From CAYJEO01 sp964369355 (GTDB lineage Bacteria; Bacillota_I; Bacilli_A; RF39; UBA660): a stretch of DNA of 9,020 bases. The stretch lies in the NCBI GenBank assembly GCA_964369355.1, contig CAYJEO010000034.1:1-9020 (forward strand), in the 5' to 3' direction. Each line of letters begins with the position of its first letter. The stretch's first letter is position 1. The position numbers and the translations under genes are program-made. Under the pieces are notes generated by a model. It was not told the DNA's origin. It was given only the letters and a program-made list of their open reading frames with translations, and did no database searches. Shown here one piece after another: positions 1 through 6,744 of the stretch.

Positions 1-293
1 GTTATTGGGATACAAGTAGCGGACAAAATACAAGATATGGTTCTACATATAACTATCGTAATAACTACTGGGGAAGCGGATGGTCTAATGACACTGGTGC
101 CGGAGCTATTTACTGTAGTTCAAATGGATGGCAATTTAATGCAGGTGGGGCTCATGGAGTCTCTGGAAGAAATTCTAACTATTTAACTGTAAGTGGTAGC
201 TACATTTATAACCCTGGTGCAGATAACATTTATAACCATTATGCAACTTGCAGATACAGTGCATATACACCTTATACATGGAGGGCTAACTAA
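1..293 (+). CDS. C-terminal fragment of a Gly/Tyr/Asn/Ser-rich, probably surface or secreted protein
   Basis: An open frame enters from the left edge (codons begin at base 3) and gives the last 96 residues of a protein ending in ...YTWRAN. The start lies outside the window. The fragment is dominated by Gly, Ser, Asn, Tyr and Thr, has five Trp and exactly two Cys (in the contexts IYCSSNGW and YATCRYSA), and has almost no Lys or Glu. It shows no membrane segment and no LPXTG-type anchor. Such composition is typical of beta-rich extracellular adhesin or carbohydrate-binding regions, but I cannot assign a family. By hand count it has about 39% G+C, clearly above its neighbours; part of this comes from the Gly-rich composition. 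Its stop overlaps the start of the next gene (TAATG), so the two are co-transcribed and probably translationally coupled. That neighbour has a signal peptide, which supports a surface role here by inference. The frame is well supported, the function is not. Confidence 0.7.
   Translation, partial: YWDTSSGQNTRYGSTYNYRNNYWGSGWSNDTGAGAIYCSSNGWQFNAGGAHGVSGRNSNYLTVSGSYIYNPGADNIYNHYATCRYSAYTPYTWRAN
280..285 (+). promoter_or_regulatory. Ribosome binding site inside the upstream gene, for the cohesin/cadherin-like protein
   Basis: GGAGGG lies within the last codons (Trp-Arg-Ala) of the upstream gene, seven bases before the ATG at 293. With the TAATG stop-start overlap it fixes the start and points to translational coupling. 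Confidence 0.75.
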
Positions 294-1654
294 TGAAAAA
301 ATTATTACTACTAATATGTTTATTATTTATAACTCCTGTACAAGCACAGGAAGGTACAACTTTCGCTAACTTTATTTATGAAGATAAAGCTTATGGAGCT
401 TCAGAAGAAATTAATATAACATACGAACTAACTAATCCATATAACAAAATAACTTATAATTTAAACTATGACGATAAAGTATTAGAACTAGTATCTGCTA
501 CAGCAACAGAAGAGTATACAGTTACTACTACAGATATTGTTACAATCACGCGAGAAGAAGGTACAACTTTAGGTTCAATTACATTTACTTTTAAAGTTTT
601 AGAAAATGCTGGTCAAACTCAAATAACATTTACTAATCAAGCTGGTTCTATAGACCCTTATGGATTTAATGCAGAAGATCATTATTTACAAATTAACTTA
701 AAAGAAGATAACGCATTACTAAATAATATATCTTTTTCAGAAGGTTATTTAACAGAAGAATTTGACTCAAATAAATTTGAATATGATTTAATGTTAGAAC
801 CAGATATAACTAATATAACTGTTACACCTATCACTCAAAATATAAAATCAACTGTATCAGGCGATATTAATGAAATAACTTTAAATAAAGAACAATTAAT
901 AATAAATGTTACATCAGAAGTCGGAACTTTAAAAACCTATACTATCAATATTAAAAGAAATATAATAAAATCTGATGCATATCTTTCAAGATTAGCTCTT
1001 GACTATGGATATATAGATTTTAACAAAGATATATTTGAATATAACGTTTTAGTTCCATACAATGTCGAAACTATTAATGTATTATTTACAACTAATCATG
1101 AACAATCAACTGTTGAAATAACAAAAGAAGACAAATTAATAGTTGGCAATAACTTAATTACATTAAAAGTCACAGATATTAATAATAATACATTAACATA
1201 TACAATAAATGTTACTAGAGCAGAATATAATGAAGATATTACTTTAAGTAATAATAATGATTTAATAAGTCTTAATATCGAAGGTTATGAAATTAACTTC
1301 AACAGAAACACTTTAAACTATGAAATATTATATAAAGATACAACTTTAAATATAGAAGCTATTGCCGATATACCTACATCAAATATTTCTGTTTTAGGAA
1401 ATGAGAATTTAGAAATAGGTAGTATTATAGAAATAATTGTTACAGCGCAAAACGGTGAAAACAAAACATATACAATTACTTTAATAGCAGAAGATATAAC
1501 AGAAACAAGAGAGTCAAATAATAACTTCTTATACTTTATTATTATAGTAATATTTACAGTAATAGTAATTATAGTTATATACATAATAATAAAAAACAAT
1601 AAAATTAAAAAAGAATTAAAAAATAAAGAAGTTGAAATAGAAACACTATTATAG
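293..1654 (+). CDS. Membrane-anchored surface protein with a cohesin-like domain and three cadherin-like beta-sandwich repeats
   Basis: This 453-residue protein begins with a signal peptide (residues 1-18, cleavage likely after PVQA). Residues about 22-138 resemble a cohesin-type beta sandwich; the stretch YDDKVLELVSA matches the family's typical YDpxvLexvs strand. Three diverged repeats of the cadherin-like beta-sandwich type (Pfam Cadherin-like) follow at about 140-223, 227-310 and 320-400. Each has an F-D/N-x-N-x-F/L-x-Y motif near its start and ends in YTINI or YTITL-like strands. Residues 411-433 form one hydrophobic helix, and the last 20 residues are charged (KKELKNKEVEIE). The protein should therefore face outward, held by a C-terminal membrane helix and not by sortase. 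The family context suggests adhesion, glycan binding or protein scaffolding; the ligand is unknown. It sits between a partial secreted protein and a lipoprotein, with nine bases between its stop and the next start. Domain calls are by eye; the architecture is fairly sure and the binding role is inference. Confidence 0.85.
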   Translation: MKKLLLLICLLFITPVQAQEGTTFANFIYEDKAYGASEEINITYELTNPYNKITYNLNYDDKVLELVSATATEEYTVTTTDIVTITREEGTTLGSITFTFKVLENAGQTQITFTNQAGSIDPYGFNAEDHYLQINLKEDNALLNNISFSEGYLTEEFDSNKFEYDLMLEPDITNITVTPITQNIKSTVSGDINEITLNKEQLIINVTSEVGTLKTYTINIKRNIIKSDAYLSRLALDYGYIDFNKDIFEYNVLVPYNVETINVLFTTNHEQSTVEITKEDKLIVGNNLITLKVTDINNNTLTYTINVTRAEYNEDITLSNNNDLISLNIEGYEINFNRNTLNYEILYKDTTLNIEAIADIPTSNISVLGNENLEIGSIIEIIVTAQNGENKTYTITLIAEDITETRESNNNFLYFIIIVIFTVIVIIVIYIIIKNNKIKKELKNKEVEIETLL

Positions 1655-1662
1655 GAGGTAAT

Positions 1663-2022
1663 ATGAAAAAAATATTATTAATAACTCTATGCCTACTATT
1701 AGTAGGCTGTACAAATAAAGAAGAAGAATTTAAAGACCCTTTCTATCAAGAACCGATTATAGTAGATAAATTTGAATTTAGTAATATTGAAGTTACTTAT
1801 GAAAACGGTATAAGTACTATTGAAATAGTAATGATTAATACAGATAAAAGTGAATTATATGCTGATACTGTTTACTTCACTATAGATTATAATGAAAATA
1901 AAACAATAGACACTAAATCAATGCTAAATCAAACATTTCAAGCAAATGGAATCATGGTACTACGAATCCATATAGCAGATGAAATAACAAAAATAAACAA
2001 TATAGAATATGATGTAAAATAA
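1663..2022 (+). CDS. Small lipoprotein, probable Ig-like/FxLYD-like beta fold
   Basis: This protein of 119 residues starts with a lipoprotein signal: MKK, a hydrophobic run, and the lipobox L13-V-G-C16. The mature form of about 104 residues should be lipid-anchored on the outer face of the membrane. After an acidic linker (KEEEFKDP), residues about 35-119 alternate hydrophobic and polar residues in strands such as FEFSNIEVTYENG and VLRIHIADEI. This layout resembles FxLYD-type immunoglobulin-like domains of Gram-positive lipoproteins, but the similarity is weak and judged by eye. A strong AGGAGG at 1654-1659 sets the ATG at 1663. It is the last gene before a terminator and probably works with the surface protein encoded just upstream, for example as an accessory or assembly lipoprotein; that role is inferred only from position. 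C16 is its only cysteine. Confidence 0.85.
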   Translation: MKKILLITLCLLLVGCTNKEEEFKDPFYQEPIIVDKFEFSNIEVTYENGISTIEIVMINTDKSELYADTVYFTIDYNENKTIDTKSMLNQTFQANGIMVLRIHIADEITKINNIEYDVK

Positions 2023-2045
2023 AAGTCTAATTAAAGACTTTTTTT
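2021..2045 (+). terminator. Rho-independent terminator of the surface-protein operon
   Basis: AAAAGTCT (2021-2028) pairs perfectly with AGACTTTT (2035-2042) around a six-base loop, and the T run continues to 2045. The left arm begins in the lipoprotein stop codon. It separates the surface operon from the hydrolase operon. Confidence 0.85.
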
Positions 2046-2073
2046 ACTGAATTAAAATAAAATTTGATATAAT
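2044..2073 (+). promoter_or_regulatory. Extended -10 promoter of the MBL hydrolase/DUF3006 operon
   Basis: TGATATAAT at 2065-2073 is a consensus extended -10 (TGnTATAAT). The -35 region is weak: TTACTG (2044-2049) with an 18-base spacer, or TACTGA with 17, is the best available. An initiation site near 2080 would give a short leader carrying the AAGGAAG ribosome binding site (2082-2088) before the ATG at 2095. It lies directly after the preceding terminator, as expected for an independent operon. Confidence 0.6.
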
Positions 2074-2094
2074 TATATAATAAGGAAGTGAACA

Positions 2095-2955
2095 ATGAAA
2101 AAAATAACAAGTATAATACTTACTTTATTATTAGGAGGAATATATTACATATATGATACTAATTTAATAAATGAAATAGATAATCCAAATCTAAGTTCAA
2201 ATCAAGAAATTAAAGATATAGCATTAGATGAATTACAAGTACATTATATAGATGTTGGTCAAGGAGATTCTATATTTATAGAATTGCCTAATAATGAAAC
2301 TATATTGATAGATGCTGGTGTTGAAAAAGAAGGAATAACTGTACAAGAATATATAAATAACTTAGGATATACTAATATAACTTATTTAATAGCAACTCAT
2401 CCACATGCTGATCATATAGGTGGAATGGAACATATAGTAACTAACTTTGATATAACAAATATTTATATGCCAAAAGTAGCATATACGACTAATACTTACG
2501 AAAATTTATTATTAAGTATACAAGAAAAAAATTATAAAATAAATAGCGGATTAGCAGGAACTACTATATTAAATGAAGATAATTTATCATTAGAAATTAT
2601 TTATCCACCTGAAGTAGGGAGTGATATGAATAATAACTCATTAGTATTAAAACTTACATATTTAAATAATTCATTTTTATTTCTAGGTGATACTGAAGAA
2701 GAAGAAAATATAAATGAAAATGTAGACGTAGTAAAAGTCGGGCATCATGGAAGTGATACATCATCTGATTATGATTTTATTAAAAATATATCTGCTGAAT
2801 ACGCAATTATTAGTGTAGGTGATAATAATTATGGTCACCCTCATACATCAGTAATAGATGACTTTGAATCAGTTGGAACAGAAGTTTATAGAACTGATAT
2901 TTGCAACGATATTATAGTTATTAGTGATGGCAATAATTTAGAATTGGAGTGTTAG
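2095..2955 (+). CDS. Stand-alone ComEC/Rec2-type metallo-beta-lactamase-fold hydrolase, membrane-anchored
   Basis: This 286-residue protein has an N-terminal hydrophobic segment (residues about 5-20, after MKK, no lipobox Cys), a short linker, and then a full MBL domain from residue 48 (VHYIDVGQGDS). Visible metal-site motifs are the IDAG strand with D73, H102-P-H104-A-D106-H107-IGG, G198-D199, GHHGSDTSS at 216-224, and GHPH at 247-250. The VGQGDS opening and the GHHGSDTSS motif are characteristic of the ComEC C-terminal domain and its single-domain relatives, not of beta-lactamases. In ComEC this domain is thought to be a nuclease acting on the strand that is not imported. Here the channel (competence) domain is absent, so the substrate, whether nucleic acid, phosphodiester or something else, is open. 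Two Cys (270 and 286, the last residue) lie close together in the fold and could form a disulfide outside the cell. It is followed at once by a DUF3006 gene. Family assignment is strong; substrate and the exported location are inference. Confidence 0.9.
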   Translation: MKKITSIILTLLLGGIYYIYDTNLINEIDNPNLSSNQEIKDIALDELQVHYIDVGQGDSIFIELPNNETILIDAGVEKEGITVQEYINNLGYTNITYLIATHPHADHIGGMEHIVTNFDITNIYMPKVAYTTNTYENLLLSIQEKNYKINSGLAGTTILNEDNLSLEIIYPPEVGSDMNNNSLVLKLTYLNNSFLFLGDTEEEENINENVDVVKVGHHGSDTSSDYDFIKNISAEYAIISVGDNNYGHPHTSVIDDFESVGTEVYRTDICNDIIVISDGNNLELEC

Positions 2956-2956
2956 T

Positions 2957-3139
2957 ATGATAATAGAAAGATTTGAAGGCGACATAGCTATAATAGAATA
3001 TAAAAATAAATTTTATGAAATTCATAAAGATTTAATTAATGCTTCTGAAGGGGACATTATAGATATTATAGTTTTAAAAGAAAAAACAAAAGAACAAGAA
3101 GATAAAATAAAAAACTTAGTAGATGATTTATTCTACTAA
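2957..3139 (+). CDS. DUF3006 family small protein
   Basis: This is a 60-residue protein with the features of DUF3006 (PF11213): an opening IIERFEGDIAIIEY, a central EGDIIDI strand, and a charged helix ending in LVDDLFY. Such proteins are short, soluble and mostly of unknown function, and I recall them commonly sitting beside ComEC-like MBL hydrolase genes, as here. It starts one base after the hydrolase stop, with TTGGAG at 2944-2949 as ribosome binding site, so the two form one translational unit. It has no signal peptide or membrane helix and should be cytosolic, whereas the upstream hydrolase looks exported. Its stop codon lies inside the right arm of the terminator stem. Family call is good; function unknown. 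Confidence 0.85.
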   Translation: MIIERFEGDIAIIEYKNKFYEIHKDLINASEGDIIDIIVLKEKTKEQEDKIKNLVDDLFY

Positions 3140-3149
3140 GTCTTTTTTT
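3105..3149. terminator. Bidirectional terminator between the DUF3006 gene and the ABC permease gene
   Basis: ACTTAGTAGA (3114-3123) and TCTACTAAGT (3132-3141) form a perfect 10-bp stem with an eight-base loop. On the plus strand it is followed by CTTTTTTT to 3149. On the minus strand the same stem is followed by TTTTTATTTTAT (3113 leftward). The hairpin overlaps the last codons and stop of the plus-strand gene, and the minus-strand permease stop is at 3148-3150. Confidence 0.85.
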
Positions 3150-5592
3150 ATATATTTTCATTTCTAATAGTTTCTATTATATTTTGTTTATTAATTTTAT
3201 TTAATGAAAACTTCATAATAATATATATAATTATAAATATAAATACTATTGAAATTATTATTGCATTAATCGGTAATTGATAATAATCTATTACTTCCAT
3301 ACCATTGGTAGTTAAATTCATATTATCATAAATTATATATGACATTAATATTCCAAGTGGTAAGCCATATAATAATGATTTAAATCCATAAAAACAACTT
3401 TCTAATAAAATTAATTTATTAAATTCACCTTTAGTCATACCAATAGATTGATATGTAGCAAATTCACTACTTCTTAATTTAATACTTGTAGTTAAAGTAT
3501 TAAACACATTAGTTAATCCTATTAATATAATAACACTTATGAATCCATATAATAATATCGAAATAAGCAATACCGTTGAATTAATTTGATTTACATAAAA
3601 TTCTATATTTTCATAACTTAAGTTTAAACTATTCTCATCTATATAATTAATTACATATTCTTCAAAGGAAGCATCATCATTCACTTCAAACATTAAACCA
3701 GAATATCTTGAATTAAATAACTGTTTTCCTACTTCTTCACTTACGAATATATAATACGAATCACTATTATATAAAGAATATGAATCAAAAGGTAATTTAT
3801 CTACCATTTCAATATCTAAGGCTAATTCATAGTTTACTTCCTCTGTTGCAGAAAATTCAGTTGAAACAGTATTAAGTAATTTAATATCTTTTAACCACTC
3901 TATTTGTACACTTTTATTTTCTTTATAACTATAAGTGTTAGTATATTTATATACTAATGCTTTATCAAATACATTTTCATATTCATATCCTAATTCTTTT
4001 ATATATTCATTATATATATGATCTTCTAATATATTTATAGTTAAATAAAAACCATCTTCGCAATGTCTTTGTGTATCTTCTAAATATTCTTCTAATAAAA
4101 TATCACAAGAAGACATTCTTAATTCACCTTCGGTTGCAAAATATTTTTCTACAGTATTTTGACTTTTAAAGTCATTGTATGCTTTTTCAAAAATTTCATT
4201 ATCTACCGAGTCATAATTATATATTTCAAAGTTATAAGGTATATCTTCAAATTGTTCACTTATAACATTAAATCCCATATCCATAAACGAAGATAATGTT
4301 ATAAAAATAAATATACTTACAGCTAACGAAACTATAGTAGTTCCAAATTTTTTCTTATTTCTTTTCATATTTTTAAATGCTATAACTCCACCTACTCCAA
4401 ATAATTTATTAATTATTTTAGGTGTTTTTATTTTCTTTTTAATAAATATATCCTTATTTCCTTTTATAGCTTCTATTTGTGTTATTTTAGAAGCTTTTCT
4501 TGCTGCTGATATACTTGATAGATAAATAGTTATTAATCCAGTTGACAATGCTACAAATATACTTAAAGTTGATATATGAAGTACTAATTCATATTGTAGT
4601 GCAGACCCTATCAAAACATTTATAACTATTATTAATATATACATAGCTACTATACCAGATATAATACCTAGTGGTATTGAAACTAACCCTATTAATAACG
4701 CTTCAAATAAGACATTTCTCTTAATTTGTTTTTTAGTTGCACCTATACTAGATAGCATACCATATTGTTTTGTTTTTTCTGTAACTGATATTGCAAAACT
4801 ATTTCTAATACAAAATACACTAGTTAGCATTATAATAAAAGCTAATATTGAACCTACTGTTACAAGTGTTTCAATAACTGAATTACTATATCCATAACCA
4901 TATAAATCTAATAAATAATCATTGTGTTCATATCCGTGTGGATTTTCTAATCCTTCAGAAATTGATTTAGTTATATCTTCATAATTTTTAGCATCTTTAT
5001 AAACTACTTGAATATTGGCTGAATTTTTTATTTCATCTAAAACAGTATACATAGATTTATACGCAGGATAAGAATTCCCCATTATTCCAACTACTGTATA
5101 TGTGTAATTAACTATTCCTTCACCTGTTTGTAAATCTATAGATATAACATCATCTACTTTCACATCATAATTATCTGAATAGTACGAGCTTATAATTAAT
5201 TCAGAAGTATTTTCAGGTTTTCTTCCCTTTAATACTCCTACATTACCTAAGTTCATATTATATTCATCTAATGCCACTACAGAAATATATTCTGTATAAT
5301 CTTCAGTATGATATATTTCTAAAGTTCCTAAATCTTCTTTTAAATAATATCTTTCAACTTCCAAATTGTTTGTTATATATTTCATATCAGATATATCTAC
5401 ATTGTTAAATGTAGCATGAAAGTCTCCATCCGTTTTTTCTTCATAATCAACTGTTGTTTCATAAAAACTAGATAATAATGTAGCCACTCCAACTATTAAA
5501 GCTACTGATAAAATTATTCCAATAGCTGTTACTATAGTTCTTGATTTATTTAATTTTAAATTTTTTAAAGTTAATTTATTTAATATGTTCAT
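3148..5592 (-). CDS. ABC transporter permease with two FtsX domains (MacB/SalY type exporter)
   Basis: The product has 814 residues from the ATG at 5592. It has about eight membrane segments (near 19-42, 242-262, 294-325, 338-360, 418-436, 673-693, 728-752 and 777-795). Two large domains lie outside, between TM1 and TM2 (about 200 residues) and between TM5 and TM6 (about 235). Each half carries the FtsX cytosolic loop: YGMLSSIGATKKQIKR at about 277-292 and YQSIGMTKGEFNK at about 714-726. Relatives act as mechanotransmission-type exporters or resistance pumps moving peptides, lipoproteins or antimicrobials; the substrate here is unknown. Exactly two Cys (496 and 511) lie in the second outer domain and could pair. 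An in-frame TTG at 5607 would add five residues, but GGAG at 5602-5605 lies nine bases before the ATG at 5592 and immediately next to the TTG, so the ATG is preferred. It overlaps the ATPase gene by 17 bases. No two-component system is adjacent, unlike many Bce-type bacitracin pumps. Confidence 0.9.
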   Translation of the reverse strand: MNILNKLTLKNLKLNKSRTIVTAIGIILSVALIVGVATLLSSFYETTVDYEEKTDGDFHATFNNVDISDMKYITNNLEVERYYLKEDLGTLEIYHTEDYTEYISVVALDEYNMNLGNVGVLKGRKPENTSELIISSYYSDNYDVKVDDVISIDLQTGEGIVNYTYTVVGIMGNSYPAYKSMYTVLDEIKNSANIQVVYKDAKNYEDITKSISEGLENPHGYEHNDYLLDLYGYGYSNSVIETLVTVGSILAFIIMLTSVFCIRNSFAISVTEKTKQYGMLSSIGATKKQIKRNVLFEALLIGLVSIPLGIISGIVAMYILIIVINVLIGSALQYELVLHISTLSIFVALSTGLITIYLSSISAARKASKITQIEAIKGNKDIFIKKKIKTPKIINKLFGVGGVIAFKNMKRNKKKFGTTIVSLAVSIFIFITLSSFMDMGFNVISEQFEDIPYNFEIYNYDSVDNEIFEKAYNDFKSQNTVEKYFATEGELRMSSCDILLEEYLEDTQRHCEDGFYLTINILEDHIYNEYIKELGYEYENVFDKALVYKYTNTYSYKENKSVQIEWLKDIKLLNTVSTEFSATEEVNYELALDIEMVDKLPFDSYSLYNSDSYYIFVSEEVGKQLFNSRYSGLMFEVNDDASFEEYVINYIDENSLNLSYENIEFYVNQINSTVLLISILLYGFISVIILIGLTNVFNTLTTSIKLRSSEFATYQSIGMTKGEFNKLILLESCFYGFKSLLYGLPLGILMSYIIYDNMNLTTNGMEVIDYYQLPINAIIISIVFIFIIIYIIMKFSLNKINKQNIIETIRNENI

Positions 5593-6265
5593 TTTTATCA
5601 TCTCCAACTATTTTACCATCTTCAATTGTTATGATACGATTTGCTATACTTGCTAAATTTAAATCATGAGTAATCATTATAATAGTTTGTTTATACATTT
5701 GATTTGATAATTTTAATAAATTAATTATTTCTTCACTTGCTTTTGAATCCAAATTACCAGTAGGTTCATCTGCTAATACTATAGAAGGTGATGCAACTAA
5801 TGCTCTACCTATAGATACTCTTTGTTGTTGACCACCTGATAATTCGTTTGGTAAATGATTTAATCTATCTTTTAAATTTAATATATTTACTAATTCATTA
5901 AACTTTTTTTCATTTATATTTTGACCATCTAAATTAAGCGGTAAAGTTATGTTTTCTTTTGCCGTTAAAATTGGTATTAAATTGTAAAATTGATATATTA
6001 GTCCTACTTGTCTTCTTCTAAACATTGCTAATTTATCACTCGATAATTTATAAATATCAACACCATCAATAAATACTTTTCCACTAGTTGGCTTATCTAC
6101 TCCACCTATTAAATGTAATAGTGTGGATTTCCCTGAACCAGAAGCTCCTACTATAGCTATAAATTCTCCTTTTTCCACAGTAAAACTAAGATTGTCTACT
6201 GCATTGATTACGTTTTCCCCATTTTTATATGTTTTTACTAGATTTTCTACTTTTAAAATTTCCAT
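5576..6265 (-). CDS. ABC transporter ATP-binding protein, MacB/LolD-like
   Basis: This 229-residue protein of full family length is the ATPase of the exporter whose permease is encoded next. All nucleotide-binding motifs are intact: Walker A GASGSGKST (40-48), Q-loop Q92 in YQFYNL, signature LSGGQQQR (142-149), Walker B IVLADEP with D166 and E167, D-loop GNLD, and switch H200 in ITHD. The aromatic YQFYNLIP after the Q-loop and the DEPTGNLDS sequence are typical of the MacB/LolD/FtsE group, which pairs with FtsX-type permeases. The ribosome binding site AGGAGATGAT directly precedes the ATG at 6265. The 3' end overlaps the permease start, indicating coupled translation. It has its own promoter and is probably the first gene of a two-gene operon. 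Family and activity are firm; the cargo is not known. Confidence 0.95.
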   Translation of the reverse strand: MEILKVENLVKTYKNGENVINAVDNLSFTVEKGEFIAIVGASGSGKSTLLHLIGGVDKPTSGKVFIDGVDIYKLSSDKLAMFRRRQVGLIYQFYNLIPILTAKENITLPLNLDGQNINEKKFNELVNILNLKDRLNHLPNELSGGQQQRVSIGRALVASPSIVLADEPTGNLDSKASEEIINLLKLSNQMYKQTIIMITHDLNLASIANRIITIEDGKIVGDDKNEHIK

Positions 6266-6288
6266 AATATCATCTCCTGATTTAATTA

Positions 6289-6318
6289 TATATATTCTAA
6301 ATGACTTTTTCGTGACAA
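6289..6318 (-). promoter_or_regulatory. Probable sigma-A type promoter of the ABC exporter operon
   Basis: On the minus strand TTGTCA (6313-6318) stands 18 bases before TATATA (6289-6294), followed by a short leader and the AGGAGATGAT ribosome binding site. GTCA occurs twice around the spacer start (GTCACGAAAAAGTCA), which might be a regulator site, but two four-base copies are weak evidence. Confidence 0.5.
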
Positions 6319-6336
6319 TATAAAAAAATTATATTT

Positions 6337-6645
6337 CTATAATTTTTCTATAGGTAATTGATTTATATCTTTCATAAGTTCTTTTACTAATCCATTGTGT
6401 CCTATTACTTTATATAATCCATATATTTTAATAATAAAATCTTTGTCATGCATTGATATATATTCTTGCTGAATTACTCTTTCATAAGTTTCACTTATTT
6501 TATGTTTGAGCATTACTTGTACTGATTCATCTATATAATCTAATCTTTTTTTATATTCACTTATTTTTTTAAATTGCATCATTAATATAGATGCTACTAT
6601 ACCAAGTAAAAATTGTATCCAATACGTTATTATGAAGTTTATCAT
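6337..6645 (-). CDS. Small one-TM protein resembling phage lysis-region membrane proteins
   Basis: The product has 102 residues with one N-terminal helix (about 5-23, WIQFLLGIVASILMMQF), a basic, probably helical segment (25-50), and a C-terminal region with the pattern Y75-x-x-Y78...IGHNG (81-85)...LxxxINQLP (91-98). That pattern recalls small phage proteins encoded near holin and endolysin genes, which end in Y-x-x-Y-x-x-L-G-G-N-G and an L...LP helix; I recognise it from memory without a search. Their function is not established, though a holin accessory role is often supposed. Here there is no endolysin or tail gene nearby, so it may be a domesticated or leftover phage gene. GAGGTGAT just before the ATG at 6645 supports the start. 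A 71-base gap with its own promoter separates it from the ABC ATPase gene downstream, so shared function is not implied. The gene is convincing, the phage link moderate. Confidence 0.75.
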   Translation of the reverse strand: MINFIITYWIQFLLGIVASILMMQFKKISEYKKRLDYIDESVQVMLKHKISETYERVIQQEYISMHDKDFIIKIYGLYKVIGHNGLVKELMKDINQLPIEKL

Positions 6646-6744
6646 TATATCACCTCAGTTTATTATATTCACATATTTTATAGTTACATAGTTAAAACTT
6701 ACAATAAAATACTTATTTTGCATATATTTAAATAGGAGGTTATT
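6646..6744. promoter_or_regulatory. Divergent promoter region between the small membrane protein and the symporter
   Basis: This AT-rich 99-base spacer must hold both start signals. For the minus-strand gene the best match is TTGTAA (6699-6704), a 16-base spacer and TATAAA (6677-6682). For the symporter, TTACAA on the other strand of the same hexamer plus TATATT (6723-6728) is possible, but initiation would fall almost on the AGGAGG at 6734-6739, so this pairing is doubtful. A tandem ATAGTTACATAGTTA (6680-6694) lies between them and could be an operator. Confidence 0.35.

Noticed and set aside
1318..1599. Minus-strand open frame of 93 residues, rich in Ile and Val
   Set aside because: It lies wholly inside the surface protein gene, antisense to its third repeat and membrane helix, and its hydrophobic product is a by-product of that composition.
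293..1654. Tandem DNA repeats in the surface protein gene
   Set aside because: The three domains are recognisable only as diverged protein repeats; I see no repeated DNA of useful length.
2095..2955. Beta-lactamase or general quorum-quenching lactonase reading of the MBL protein
   Set aside because: The VGQGDS opening and GHHGSDTSS motif point to the ComEC-type branch.
6123..6323. Plus-strand open frame of 66 residues
   Set aside because: It is antisense to the Walker A end of the ABC ATPase gene, with no ribosome binding site of note.
6310..6350. AT-only hairpin after the small membrane protein gene as a terminator
   Set aside because: AATATAA/TTATATT arms contain no G or C and would be unstable; read-through into the exporter genes cannot be excluded.
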